64,000 nucleotides of DNA from Theocolax elegans (GCA_026168455.1 CM047430.1:69355044-69419043); one strand, 5' to 3'; shown: positions 41,700-54,809, counted from the first letter of the stretch. Made by a program: numbers and translations. The notes: generated by a model not told the origin, from the sequence alone.

Positions 41700-42096
41700 A
41701 TGCGCGCGCGCCTGCAACGAAAAACCATCACACCGGGGAGAAAAAGAGAGAGAGAGAGAGAGTCGAGCGCGAGGCAGACAGTTCGGTTGTGTGTGTCGCG
41801 GCGGAAGCTACGAAGAAAAGGGAGAGAGTGCCTCTCTCTATATATATATATATATGTATGTATGTATGTATACGTGAACGCGTGTATGTATGTGCCTGTA
41901 TAAAGTTATACGAAACGGTCTCGCGAGACAGTTAGAGTTTTCCCGCGAGCGCGCAGTTCTCGCGCGTCTTCGAGCCCACGATGTTGTACACGAAGTCTTG
42001 AAAGGTTGAAGAAAAAAGGAAAACAAAATTACGATTGAGTGAGACTTTGTGAGGATGAGTGTCCCGTAGTCGTAAGTGGTGAGGTGATCGTTGAAA
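41700..42096 (+). promoter_or_regulatory. Leader and promoter-proximal region of the Emi1/Rca1 gene
   Basis: This CpG- and GA-rich segment precedes the ATG at 42,097. It contains a run of GAGA repeats (41,744-41,762), a feature common near insect promoters. The end of the segment is taken as 5' untranslated sequence. No exact transcription start can be fixed. Confidence 0.45.
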
Positions 42097-44950
42097 ATGT
42101 TGGGAGACGAGTTCGAGAGGATCGCAGATACGCCGCACGGGGTGAAAAATAACAACAGCGCACGGAGTACGAGAAGTTCGTACGAAAGCGCGGATAGTGG
42201 TTATCTCAGTTTCACCCCGCATTCGCATTTCCAAGGGTATCGCACGAAATCTCATTCGTTCGTTACGAGCAAGCACAACCGAGCGCGATTCGCCCCGTAT
42301 CAGCTCCGTAAGAGGGATAGATCGTACGTCGCCGAACATGGCTCGTTCGTTGAGGAATCGTCTGTTGTACCTACCAATACATCCTTTGATATGTCCACCA
42401 CCAGATTGACTTTTGACGAGTCCTCCAAAGTTGACAGTTCCAGGTCATCCTTCACCATGGAGCTCAGGAGTCACAAGAAGAAACAATTGCGATCATCCCC
42501 CGTCACGAAGGTAGCCGCTTGCAATAGTTTCAGAGATGCATTGAAATCACCACCGTTACCCGCGGTACCATCCTCACCTTTTGCTTGCGAACCCTTTGAC
42601 AGTGATGCAGAAATGAAGCTAGTCATATCCCAGAGCACTCCGTGCATCATCTCATCTCCCATGTTGCCACCACCGTTGCACGATGTCACCTTCTCTCCTA
42701 TTAGTTATAAAACTAGTCCTTGCTTAGGTTCGGTCAACAGTAAGAAGCTTAGCAATTTAACCATATCCGATCGTAACTCCAAAACTAGCAAACCCAAGAG
42801 ATTGGATTTTAGTAGACGTGCCATTTTTGAAAGTTTTCACAGGCATAGAGCCACTCCTGACCTTACTGGCAAAGAGCACGTGGATATTCTTAAGCTCTTA
42901 GGAGAAAAGAGCAATCATCCGCAAATTGTTTCTAGAATCTTGAATTACCTGAGTCCGCAGGACCTTTGCGCTGTGAGCATGGTATCAAAATCCTGGCAGA
43001 GAATCTGTGACAACGATTATAAAGCCCAAGAGAGAAGACTGAAACATATAATACTCAAGCAGTGTACCAAGGAGAACCTTCTATCCATAAACAAATCCAA
43101 ATATGAAGAGGTTCAAAGCAGTCCTAGATCTAGGTATCCCAGAAGAGGGTTTCTTACTGCCGTAGTTACTAATTTATTGCCTGTTCCACAAATACATATA
43201 AGTCCAACTAGTCCACCAGTTTCGCCTAGCAAAGTTATATTCCACTCGTTTGTTAAGGTAAATATAAATAAATTTTATTCTTATTTACTTAAACATAACT
43301 CTGTAATTCAAAATAATTTTTAAGTCTTTATATATTAATAAATTTTAATTTAATATTAAGTTAGCCCCATACAATTTACTAGCAATATACTTAGGATTTA
43401 TCTTGTTACAAAAATCATTATTCTACCCTTGTTTTGAAAAAGATATACATTTATACAAGTTTTAACAACAATTGATAATTTTATTACACATACTTTTAAC
43501 ATTTAAAAAATAGTTTCAATTAGAAAATGAATTTAATAGTTGATAAATTAATTACTCAACAGAAGGAATTAAAATATAATTTTACTATATCATTCACACG
43601 CTAATTCATAAATTTTTAATATTTATAATGAACATCACTTAATAAAATTTTAAATATATTCTCTATAAAATCATTTATTTGCATACATGTAAAAGCTTCA
43701 TACAACAAAATTTATTCATTTGTTTTTCACTTATTCAATTAATCTTACTATCAGTAAAGTACAATAAACCTAAAGTAAAATTAAAAAAAGATATTATTTC
43801 AAATATAACCGTCAAAAAACTCTAAGAATTATGTATAAGCAATTAGATAGGAATCTGATCCTTAAACACGCGTTATGAAATACATTGTAAACTCGCATGC
43901 ATAATTTAGTATTGCAATTCACAGTCGCTCGGTGGCGCCTCGAAAGGTGGTGGAATACGTTTTTTATATTTATTCTAACGACGCGACTTCAAAAATTACT
44001 GGACTTCTCGATTGACTTCTCTATTTACCGACTATCTGCCGCGTGTAGGGTGTATATCTATGTCGATATTCGTCTACACGTGATAATTTGATAACAAGGT
44101 CAATTGCCTACTTTATTCATTAGTAAAGGATTTGACTATAGCAAATTTTTAACGTCAGCTCGTATTACAACCAATTATTCCTTTTTTTTTCATATATTTC
44201 ATCAATTTACGTATACCTAAATTAATATACTTTCTTTTTAAAATTAAAATAATTTTTTAATAATTTAGTTTTTAATTTAAAAAATGAATAAAATTTTATT
44301 TTAGAAAAATAAGGTTACTATTTTATTTAAAATAAATATTTTAAAAATATAAATGTATAAAATGAAAATAAGAAATAATTATTTTGAGAAAATAAATTCA
44401 TTTTTATCTTGTAAAAAAAAGTATATTTAATTTGAAACTATATGTAAGTAAAGATAAAATATCTATAATATATTGCCATTGAAAAGGCTATAGGTTACAT
44501 TTCAAAAACGAAATTTTAGCCTGTAGCAGTAAAAGTTTCTTCCCTTCCACACGTACATACCTAACTATAATTTCGGTTAGCTACACAGCAAATACGATAA
44601 GCATCAATTTTAACGTCGGTTTCAGGTATATATGTACATATTTCAATAGCAATATTTACTTTTTCATTTTTACTCGTGTACAAAGATGATTTTTTTTTTC
44701 GGTGCTCTTTTAAAATTGGTGTTGATATATATACGCATTAAATTGTTAAAATTAAATCTACATCATATAAATTAAAATTATCTTGAACGACGCGTTAAAT
44801 TAAGAGATTCGCTAATAATCTCGCGAGAGAAGCAACCAAGCGTTTCCGGTGTAACAGCGAAAATTTCATACTCTGATTCGTAACGATCGAAACGACGTAT
44901 TAACAAGCCGAAACGAGCGAAAATAAAAAAAGGAAAAAAAAGGATACCGA

Positions 44951-44995
<45 letters not shown>

Positions 44996-47900
44996 AGCAC
45001 GAATTGCGGTGAGAAAGAGCGAATACGATTTTGGCGAAAAAGAAGTCGAAGGCCGAAATCCGACGACCTGTTGCCAAGGGAAGATTTAGAAGGTAAATAA
45101 GGCCTTACGTCATTCCACCTAGTAGATATAGAGAAAGAGTGAGAGAGAGAAATTGGCCTGTGCGAGTGACACAGCATCCGCAAACTGACTCTCCTTACCC
45201 CCACTACTCTCGGTATACATTCGTGTGCCGCGGCATTCGAAATAAAAAAAAGGAGAAGGAGGAGGAGCGCAAATTCTGCATGGCAACAAGAACCGTTCGA
45301 GTGATGAGAAACACCGAGGTCGATTCAGGCCCTCTACTCGCAATTCCGAATTGCAATGCGGAAGTTGGAAACGGGAAGTTATTCGATTCCGATTATTTTA
45401 TACATATATTGTATATTGTATATTGTGTAAATATGGTTGTTTTTATTCGCAATATTCGGAGATAATTTATTCAAACGTGTTTTTTTGTATACTTAATTGA
45501 TATTCAGATTTATATTTATCCGTAACTGGTGATCCGTTGATTGTTCTCACGCCTAATTTTCGACATTTATCACGAGGCGCCTGTGAAATTCGTTATTATG
45601 TAACTTTTAAACGAATTAATAAGGAAAAAGTTAAAGCTATGACAGATACGGTGTAGAATACAAAATTTTATGTTATTTTATAGTCTTTGCTACATCCGTC
45701 TCACTCCGATTTCAAGTTTCGTCGTCTTATATTATACTGTTTAGGGAGTCGGTATGTAAGGGTATTTGGTCATTTTTGGCGCTGACGTCAGGTAGACTGA
45801 GTTCATAATCGACAATAATTATGGGCAATTAAAGAAAATAGTCTAATTAATCATTACACCAATAGCTATGGCGCTCAATTTTGATTTTGTGTTGTAAAAA
45901 CTTGATTTTCTTTAAGGGGGTGGCATATCCGGCAGATTACCGACTGAGCAAAAAAAGATAATTATTCCATTTATTTAAATAAATGCGCAATTTTATGTAA
46001 AATCCGAATACAGAAGCACTAGATAATTAAATAATAAGTCATTCTACGAAGTTCCAGATCAATACGATAAAGACACCCTAAAAAATTTCTGCACTGAAAA
46101 TGTACGATTCTCCGTGATTCTTCGGTGCAGAAAATTTGTAGGGTGTCTTTGTTGTATTAACCTGAAACTTTGTAGAATGCGTTATTATTGAATGGTTTAG
46201 TGCTTCTGTATTCGGGTTTTGCAAAAAATTGCGTATTTTTTTTAAATAAATGTAATAATGACCTTTTTTGGCTCGGTCGGTAATCCATCGGGCAAGCCAC
46301 CCCCTTAATTGCCCATAATTATTGTCAAATATGAGCTCAACCTATCTGACGGCAGCGCTACTTTTGCTCGCAAATTTTCGGGTTGCGAATTTGTGAGCGC
46401 TCAACTTTGATTTTGTGTTGTAAAAACTCTATTTTCTTTAATTGTCCATAATTATTGTCGAATATGAACTCAGCCTATCTGACGGCAGCGCAAATTTTAG
46501 GATGGTGATATGCTAAACTTAACTCTATACGGACTCCCCTTAAAAAAGGATTATCGTCATAACGTCTTTCGTAGGGCCGGAGTCCGGAGGCTCTTCTAGC
46601 TAATAAAAGTGTCTAACTGTATAAAAGTGTAAAAAAAAGTGTAAAAGTATAAAAATAAAAAAGTCTAACTGTATAAAAGTGTGCAAAAGCATAAAATACT
46701 GTAATAAAAATTAAAGAAAAAATAATCAAAAGTTTTTTCTACTTAAATGTAAATAAATGTTGTAAAGTGTAAGGAAGTGTACAAATTAGAGCCTACGTAT
46801 AGGTACTTAACTTTATGAATTTTTTTTTCGGATAATAAATATTGTTTACCTATCTGAAATTTTAATATGATATTAACTATAGTAGAATACACCTATGAGA
46901 ATTTTTTAACCAAATTTTGTAGAAAATCGAATATTTAATTGTACACTGGTTACATTCCATGTTCCACACGCTAGTCCGCCACCTAGCGGCGCTTTACGAC
47001 CGTTACGAAAGATATTCGATAGATTTTTTTGGGACTGCACGATTTATTGTTTTTTAACGCGTACGTCTACATTTTTATACACATTTAAGGTGTTTTATAT
47101 GTATTATGGTTTTCCTTAGCCATTTCAACAATTTTTCGATATTTTTACGACAAATTTCATTAAAAAAAACACCTGTCGTAGCTTTAACAACGACCAATTA
47201 ATAGTGATAGAGTCTTAAAAATGTTTTAAATTGAGTAATATTTCTATATCACGTATGAATCAATCGATACGGCATGTATAGGAATTTCATTGCTCTGATT
47301 CGTTCAAAGTAATAATTTTCTAGTATTCAATTAATTTATTATACTCGACGATTTTTTTATCGGCCGGACGCTTATGTTATTAAAAAACTAAGACCTGTTA
47401 CACGCCTGTCGTGCAAAATAAAAAAAAAATATTTAACTAATCGGTTTTTTTTTATAGGCGAACTGAAAAAAGTTCAAGATCGTTAACCGCAAGAGAAAGT
47501 CAAAAAGAAAACGAGGTCAAAGTTTGCAATTGATCGGGCAAGGGAACCGTACATTAGCAAATAACAAAAAAGAAAAATAAATATTTTATCCTTTAACATA
47601 ATAAAAATAACGAACCATAATTAATTTCGTTTAGTTATCACTTGTTATTCAAAGAAAAGAAAAAAAAAAGAAGCCGCCTCGAGTTCTCGGATTTCACACG
47701 GTAAATCCTTGCGGTTCAATACGGCACCCGAAGTCTTAAAATATATTTAACTTGGCGGTATGCTTTGTCTTCTTCTTATTTTTTATTTTATCCGTCAAAT
47801 AATGAATTACAATTGGTAAGGAACGATCGTAAAGTGTGCCAATTAAAAATATTACTCGTACATTTTTGTTTCGCTCGGAGCATTAAATTTCTCGATCGTG

Positions 47901-49805
47901 ATGGACTCGGAGGTCCTTTCTAAACGAGGCGCAACTTGATCGACGTGGTAGAAGAAAGAGAAAAAAAAGTTTCTTCGAATTCATTTTGTCATGGCTAACC
48001 ATCGAAATTGTGCAGTGTAACGAAAGGTAAAAAAGTATCGTTTTTTTCTTTTTTTTTCGTACGGCCTTGATGATTATGGTGATAGACATTTTTTCTTCTC
48101 GAACGCGAGATGAATTACGGATAAATAGATGTATTGAAATATGTACATGTTGAATAATTTCAAATTTATTAAATATGCTCATATAGACTGCTATCTAAAT
48201 TGAATAAAATATGGTCGTGTTCTTTTGGCAAATTCTAAGTATCGCGCCGAAATGAAATTTTAATTCGGAGATACATTTACATAATATTAGCATCTTAAAT
48301 AAGCTTTGCGAATTTTTCTTTGATGTTATCCCCGTATATAGGACTGTAAGATTAATAGGAATTTTATTAACAGCTTACACTGACACCAAATTTTAGATAT
48401 TGTAATCTTATTTATTGACAATTGAATAAATTGTTTAATTATAGATTTATAGTTAATTATTTATACATATATAGCTACATATTTTTAGATTATAAATGAG
48501 TAATTGAAATTGACTTGCGTATCAAATGAAGAATATTTCGTATCAAATTTCGTATAGGAAACCTATACGTTTCACCGACGTTTTTCTGTGATTCATTGAT
48601 GCATAAAATTTAGTTTAAATACTAATGAATTGAATTTTAAAGTGAATTCATAATGGTTTGAGAAAAACATGTATTTTTTAAACTTCTTTTTAACTTAATT
48701 TAACGAGGTGCCAAAGCCATGTTTTATCCACCCTACTTTACCGACCTATAAAAATTATATAAAATTAACTACAATTAAAAAAAAAAGTTAAATTACGTAA
48801 ATATAGGAGAACCGCCCCCTTCCTTTATTAATAATCTATCTGTCTTTAAAATTTGAAGGAAAAATATTGGCTAGTTTTCGAGAATACCCTTATTACCAAA
48901 AATCGTAAATTTGTAATAAAACTTACCATGACAGCAGGGTATATATCAGCTATTTGAGTAAAGTTAACTGACATCTAATACTTGTAAGGAAATGTTTACA
49001 ATTTTCATAATACGTCGCAGTAAATTTTAATTGGCTGAGATAAATTTTATAAAAAAATTGTTTTAATTAAGTAAATAAAAATACTGTTAACATGTATATT
49101 TCCCTTATGGTAGAGAAAAAGCAGGCTTGGATCGTTTCGAGGGAAACCATTTTTTACTCGTTACTTACTGTTTCATGATTTACATTGATTTTAACAATAT
49201 TTGTTATTTAATTACATTTTTTAAATATAATATTTTAAATATTATATTTAAAATTATATATTAAATAAAATTATACAATTTAAAAAATGTTTAGGTTACG
49301 TGTAACATTAATTCCTTTTGTAATTAAACGAAGTTTTCAAAACACCTGCTCAACAAGTTTTATTCCCGAATCCGGTATACAGTTGTAACAGTTAATTCTC
49401 ATTGAACAGTCGTTGCTCTTTTTAAAGAAAACAGCTAGTTTATCTTATTGATTAAATGTTTCTAGAATACAAAACAATATAATATTAATAAAAAAAATAT
49501 ATCATCTGAAAAATAAATTTTGTTTATAGGCCGGACGCAGCTTAGCACCACGCGATCAGCTGGCCCCTTGTCCTCAATGCAAGTTCGCCTGCCGAGTCGA
49601 GCACGAAACGAACATTGGATTCTGTTCGCGCAAGGGATGTCCGATGCAAGAGTTCTGTGTTCTTTGTTCGTCGAAAATTCACGTGGGCGAGCCCTGCAAG
49701 ATGCCGCTGCTTGCTACACCCACGAAAAAAGGAAGTCAACACCAACCTATCGTCGGTACCAAACAATCCAAGAAGAATCTCAAACGAATATCACGACTTT
49801 TATGA
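42097..49805 (+). CDS. Rca1: APC/C inhibitor of the Emi1/Rca1 family (F-box, zinc-binding region)
   Basis: Two exons, 42097-43257 and 49530-49805, join in phase to 478 residues. The family restrains the anaphase-promoting complex so that cyclins accumulate in S phase and G2. Visible landmarks are DSGYLS at residues 33-38, which fits the DSGxxS phosphodegron that SCF(beta-TrCP) reads in Emi1; an F-box at about 272-310 (IVSRILNYLSPQDLCAV); an RGFL D-box-like motif near 353; and a zinc-binding region in exon 2 with Cys401, Cys404, Cys419, Cys424, Cys430, Cys433, His438 and Cys443. The C-terminus is basic and ends KNLKRISRLL, like the RL tail with which Emi1 blocks the E2 site. Degron, F-box, zinc region and tail are in the order known for Emi1, so I am confident of the family. 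Choice between the names Rca1, FBXO5 and FBXO43 rests on insects usually having one copy. The intron is 6.3 kb. Confidence 0.9.
44949..44992. repeat. (GA)n microsatellite
   Basis: About 44 bp of GA dinucleotides with one interruption near the start. Confidence 0.95.
45744..46538. mobile_element. Outer MITE with GGGAGTC termini and internal duplication
   Basis: The left end starts GGGAGTCGGTATG and the right end finishes ATACGGACTCCC. Sequence inward (GACGTCAGGTAGACTGAG, then ACAATAATTATGG) recurs in inverse orientation at the right end, and once more as a direct partial copy at about 46,309-46,372. A second, smaller element is inserted inside it. No open frame is present. Confidence 0.7.
45916..46304. 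mobile_element. Nested TTAA-flanked MITE (389 bp)
   Basis: It starts GGGGGTGGCATATCC and ends in the complement, GGGCAAGCCACCCCC. The arms are imperfect inverted repeats of roughly 170 bp. It is bounded by TTAA at 45,912-45,915 and 46,305-46,308. The duplicated host sequence at about 46,434-46,445 reads TTTCTTTAATTG without any insert, so the empty site is visible. TTAA duplication is the habit of piggyBac and some Kolobok-type elements. Confidence 0.85.
46976..46992 (-). promoter_or_regulatory. CTCF-like binding motif
   Basis: CCGCCACCTAGCGGCGC contains CGCCACCTAGCGG, which fits the insect CTCF consensus on the minus strand (CCGCTAGGTGGCG). It is an isolated GC-rich island in AT-rich intron. 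A motif match alone does not prove binding. Confidence 0.4.
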
Positions 49806-52590
49806 TTACTCTCTTTTATTTTAATTTTCGTGCCATCCAACTTACTCACTATTTATTTATTTATTCCGTTGTCTTTTGTTTTCTTGCGCGGTTGAGATTA
49901 TTGGAATATCGTTAAAAGCGCATTATAGACGTTCGTAATGGATGGTTCACTTTTTTTACTATTATTTATTTTTTATAATCGAAAAAGAAAAAGTAGAAAG
50001 GGCACCTGAGTTTGAGTAGAACGAAAATATCAGAATTAGAAATCTGGATATATGACGTCAAGAATCTATATTATTCGGGTGAATTTTTTTATTCGCGAAC
50101 AAAAGTTTATTACCAAATGATTTATATAGTTGTGTATTTAAGTAAATTTTTAACAATGTAGAAAATACAGTGGTTGGTCAAACGAGTATTAAGATAAACG
50201 TTTCGGTCAAACAACGAAATTATTGTATTTTCTAATTGTAATAATTTACTATACATTTTCGGCGAATAATAATAAATGCGCAATTTTACACTTTTCGTTG
50301 TATTTTCAACGGTTTATATTATACATTTGTTGCAATATTATTATAAGCTTGAAAGCTTGATTGTTTTACACTTCTTAATTTTTTATGATACACATATATA
50401 TGCGTGTATACATATATATATATATATATATAATATCGCATCAACAATTTTAATTTCATTAATTTTTGCAAAGTTGCTACTGTTGACCAAGTAAAAATAT
50501 TTATTATTAAAACATTCAATTAATTAAAAGAACACATTCGATACAAATGATAAACTTGTTTTAAAATGTAAAATTATGGTTGGTGTCCGTCCGTCCGTCC
50601 GTCCGTCCAGAATCATCTTGGTGAGAGAAAAAGAGACAGAGAGAGAGTGGGAGTAAGTGAGAGAGAGAGAGAGAGAGAAAGTGCGGAAAAAAGGTTAGAG
50701 AGAGAGAAAGACGGAAAAAAGGATAGGGAGGGAGCGAGAGAGAAAGAAAGCTACACATATATTAAATCTCATGAAACAATTTTTCAAGTAAATTTAATTA
50801 TTTTAATTAAAATTGTTTATGCGTTTCACAACATGACAATAGATCTACAATCATAAATATAAATGTTATATACAATCTATAGTACTAAAAATGTGCGTAC
50901 CTCATGACTATTAATTTTAATAAAATCAACTCTGTATCCGTGTTTACGTATCGTACAAAGTTTTCTCTCTATTAGTACTATTCATATAAATCTCAAAGTT
51001 AAGAAGGTTAAGAAGCGTTTATTAATTATTCCTGACAATAATCAAGTATTTTATCTCTTATACTTGAAACTATTGAAAATAGTAATTTGATTTTTGTATT
51101 TACGACACCGTAAACGTCTAAATTAATCAACCGAGTACAAATATTGCTCGTGCTTACTCTTGAAATCGTACAATTGTCGTTTGAATTACAAGGCAAATGT
51201 ACAGAAATGAGCGATTTCTAAAAGAAGCAATTGAATGTTTTTAAGAAGCTTAGTTTCACATTGGCCCTTTAATTTGAGCGTCTAAATAGGATGTTAAGTA
51301 TAATGCGTTTAAACTTAAGTCAGCGAGCAGATTTGTCTATTTGAACAACTTTAACTTGTAAACAGGTTAATTGTTGGTTCAAAAGCGATTTATTTAAAAT
51401 ATGAAACAAAAAATTTATTTTATATTTATATTTGTATTGTAAGCACATGACTGTGTGTGTATATATATATTGATTCACTAGAAAATGCATGTAAATATTT
51501 GAAACCTAGTGTGAAAAGTTTATAAAATGAAATCTTATTGTACTACAAAGTGTTTTCAAATGTAACAAGGGACCAGTTATTATAGTATATAGAATATATA
51601 TTTTTCTTACAAAAATTGCCAGTGAAATCGTCGAATTTGCCATAACTACGCGTATTTCCTACTTTTCATATCTTAGTATGTGATTGCCATGATGGAAAAA
51701 GAGCTTATTCGTTAACAAAGAAAAATATATTTATATTTAAAGATCTGATTATTACTGTAGTGTTAAGAATTTTCTTTACCATGAATTGCACAAATTATCA
51801 ATATCAATCATTATAATTCAAAGATTATTAGCAATATACAATAATATTTCTCAAATTTTATACAATAAAACTTCACATAAAATTATTTTGTTTATATAAT
51901 AAAAGTTATGAATATTTAAAAATTTATAGGGTTTAATATTTTGTGAAAGAAATAAATTTAAATATATATAATATGCAAAGCATGTACTTTTTAAAGAGAC
52001 AATTCCAGCAAATTTTTTTATACGTAGAGAAAATATTGTAAGAAATCGTAATTGAAATGAAATGTCATTTATATGCGTGTGATAAGAGTGCTATTTCTGA
52101 AGTATTTAATAATGTTATTTTTAAGCATTTTGTACTTTAATAAAATAATGTTTTCAGTAAAGTATTTAAGCAATAGTTTTTTATTATTTTAACATCTCTC
52201 ATTTATGCTCTCAATTTAGTGCTAATCAACGACGGAGGTCATACGATGTCTGTTAAGAAAGCACTTGTTGAAATATATTTCCCAGTGGTACTTGTATCAT
52301 TCGACAGAGGCCGAAAAGCGAATCAGGAATCTCCGGGTGTGGATCCATTACTCTACCAACCGAGTCAACGTCGAAGAATTTTAATTTATTTTACTTTTAA
52401 CATGTTATCTTTTTTATTTTATAATACAATCCTTATTTTATTTTTGTAAATATACAAACATGAATTATTTCAAAATGAACAGTTGCAAAGTTGTTAAATA
52501 AGAAATTAAGACTTTTTACAATAATATCCATATTAATAAAAATATATGTATATTTTTTAATAATATACAAAATATTAGTTTACATGATTT
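49806..52590. other. Convergent intergenic region between Emi1/Rca1 and CDKAL1
   Basis: It holds the 3' untranslated regions of both converging genes. It contains a GTCC tetranucleotide repeat (six units, 50,585-50,608) and GA-rich repeats to about 50,750. A small GC-richer island at about 52,219-52,381 is open in two frames and is discussed in the findings. No gene is supported. Confidence 0.5.
50585..50608. repeat. (GTCC)6 microsatellite
   Basis: Six perfect tandem copies of GTCC, followed by GA-rich low-complexity sequence. Confidence 0.95.
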
Positions 52591-54316
52591 CTAAAAGAAC
52601 CTACCACTTGAAAAATATTTCCACATATATCTCAATAGAGCAGCAAGAAATACAGTAATTATAGTAAATGCATGTATTCTTTTTGCTCTGACATCATGTG
52701 GTATGTGTGACATTAGTTTTGGTTTTACAGGTTCTTTTAAGGCTGGTGAATAACCTTCATCTAATGGTTTACCTTTCATTGAATGTTTTGATGCTGACAT
52801 AATTTTTACTTTCACTAATTTTCCCATAAATTCTTCTTTAAATGGGACTAGCACTTGTTCATAATATTGATTATGTGCTACATAATGCTTCTTATCGTGC
52901 GCAACTTCTGTTACAAGAACATCCTGTATTTCACCAATTTCATGACCATAAGGTTCATAAGACTGAAAGAATTCTGACAACATTTTGGTTCTTTTCTTTT
53001 TCTCTTTGGCTGGAACTTGCGTCATTTTAGCTGCTGGAGTTCCTGGTCTAGCAAAAAATTGATTAATAAATAAACTTGGAAATTTATATTTTCTACATAA
53101 GTCCATTGTTTCTTCAAAATCTTCGTCAGTCTCCATAGGGAAGCCACAAATTATATCAGTTGCAATGGTAACTCTCGGAATTCGTTGTTTAAGAAAATCG
53201 ACTATCTGTTCAAAGTCTGATATAGTATATTCTCTTTTCATGTCAAAAAGAACTTTATCGCTACCAGATTGAACTGGTATGTGTAAAAAACTATAAACTT
53301 TTGGATGCTGCAAAATTTTACTCATTTCTTCCAAATGCTCTAAAATATATGGTGGATTTGTCATTCCAATTCTCATTCTACATCCATCTGGTATAACTTC
53401 TATTAATTTCCAAAGTAATTCTGGCAAAGTTGTTCCAATATCCCTTCCATAGGTTCCTGTATCTTCCGAAGTTAACCAGAGTTCGCATACTCCTTCGTCA
53501 AATGCCTGTTTAGCTCGCTCAACTATTTCTTCAGGTTTGTAACTTCCAAGTTCACCCCTTGCATGTTTTGTTTTACAATAAGTACATTGATTAAGGCAGC
53601 CAGTATTGATAGCAATAATTTCAATAAGTGGATTTCTTCTGACTTTAGGCAAAGCAAGAGATGCTCCTCCTACTTTTTTTCCCAATTCTTTCTTTTGGCT
53701 TAAAAATCTAACTGTATTGCCTTTTAAAGTCTCCTCAACAACTTCGACAACCCTGTCAATTTGCTGAACTCCAATAATACTCAAACCTTGAATAAAGGTA
53801 GATTTTGGAGCTCCTTGTGGTACACATCTAAAAGATTATTATAATAATATATTATAATAAATAAAATTAAATATAAAAATTATATTGAAAAATAAAATAA
53901 TATATAAATAAGTACCCAGCAACAACAACATGTTTCCCTAATTTTCTTCCTGCTTCAATTTCATTTTTAAAATGATCTTCAGCAGGATTTTTTACTGTAC
54001 AAGAATTCAATAACCATAAATCTGCTATTTCTTTGTCATCAGTTAAATTGTAACCAAACTCAGCAAGCTGGCCAGCCATGTACTCACTATCCGAACTGTT
54101 ATGCGTACATCCCCAAGTTTTGATATAAATAGTTTGGGTACCCGGAATAATACTCGAATATGTTTGTAATTCTGGAAGTACTATTTCTTCTTTCTTTTTC
54201 CTCTTTGCACGTGTTTCTGCATTTCTTCTGTAACTATACCTTTCTTTAGGCGTGATGTCTTGGGAAGATATTAAATCTTCAATGTCCTCAATAATATCAT
54301 TACATGGAGCTGGCAT
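52591..54316 (-). CDS. CDKAL1: CDKAL1, threonylcarbamoyladenosine tRNA methylthiotransferase
   Basis: Two minus-strand exons, 54316-53916 and 53827-52591, join across an 88-bp intron into 545 residues. The enzyme adds a methylthio group to t6A37 of tRNA-Lys(UUU) using two iron-sulfur clusters and SAM. The MTTase N-terminal domain carries Cys70 (TWGCTHN), Cys106 ([13 protein letters not shown]) and Cys135 (AGCVPQG). The radical-SAM motif CLNQCTYC supplies Cys211, Cys215 and Cys218. A TRAM domain follows (about 410-470). The C-terminus has one hydrophobic segment ([16 protein letters not shown]) matching the ER tail anchor of animal CDKAL1. The start MPAPC was chosen because it aligns with the human N-terminus and follows an acceptor-like TTTTAG; a longer in-frame start at 54,352 reads into intron-like sequence. 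All key cysteines are present. Human CDKAL1 is 579 residues. Confidence 0.95.
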
Positions 54317-54699
54317 ATCTAAAACTATAAATATAAAAAGGCACCTTAGCAAACTATAATTTTACCAAAAATAAAAATGTTATTCGAGCAAATCTCTACA
54401 TATAGAACTAAATTACTTTTCAAATCAATTAAAAGGTAAATTATAATACACCACCAACTGGAAATTAAAACAATTTTAAGTTACTCTTTATTTTATAAAT
54501 ATCAACAATTGCGGCAAGAATTAAAAAAACGTGTATTATAAAAATAAATAAAAGTCTGTAAATTATTAAATTTGATACTTTATTTATGTTTATGTATAGA
54601 ACTTGATTATCTAACCTTTATTTTGAATCGTGTATTATACTCTTTTATATATCTCCATCAGTCTCCTATGAAATCACAGAGAACACACACAAGCCACGT
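54317..54699. promoter_or_regulatory. Upstream region of CDKAL1
   Basis: This AT-rich sequence between the CDKAL1 coding start and the left end of the THAP-bearing element should include its leader, perhaps with a small leader intron. No specific motif is resolved. Confidence 0.35.
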
Positions 54700-54707
54700 G
54701 CGTGTAC
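54700..54707. repeat. Left 8-bp target-site duplication (GCGTGTAC)
   Basis: GCGTGTAC directly precedes the terminal repeat that starts CATAGAG. The identical octamer follows the right terminal repeat at 59,886-59,893. Confidence 0.85.
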
Positions 54708-54809
54708 CATAGAGATATTACATATAGAGTAGGGGAGACAAGGAAAAATTCGTCCTATTGGTAGAAAGAGAAAGAATATCGCGGGGCCCTCTCTGTCTCT
54801 GTCTGTTGG

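Larger units (their letters stand above)
43258..49529 (+). other. Large Emi1/Rca1 intron
   Basis: The donor is AAG|GTAAAT and the acceptor TTTATAG|GCC. It holds no second gene. Contents recognised are a (GA)n microsatellite (44,949-44,992), a nested MITE complex (45,744-46,538), two 52-bp-period repeats near 46,605-46,710 and a CTCF-like motif (46,976-46,992). Confidence 0.8.

Noticed and set aside
42197..42689. Out-of-frame and opposite-strand open frames within the Emi1/Rca1 first exon
   Set aside because: They are shadows of the real coding exon, which has recognisable degron, F-box and zinc region in a single frame.
54317..54352. Upstream in-frame start for CDKAL1 at 54,352
   Set aside because: The extra residues are hydrophobic and read through acceptor-like TTATAG/TTTTAG sequence. 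The MPAPC start aligns with the known family N-terminus.
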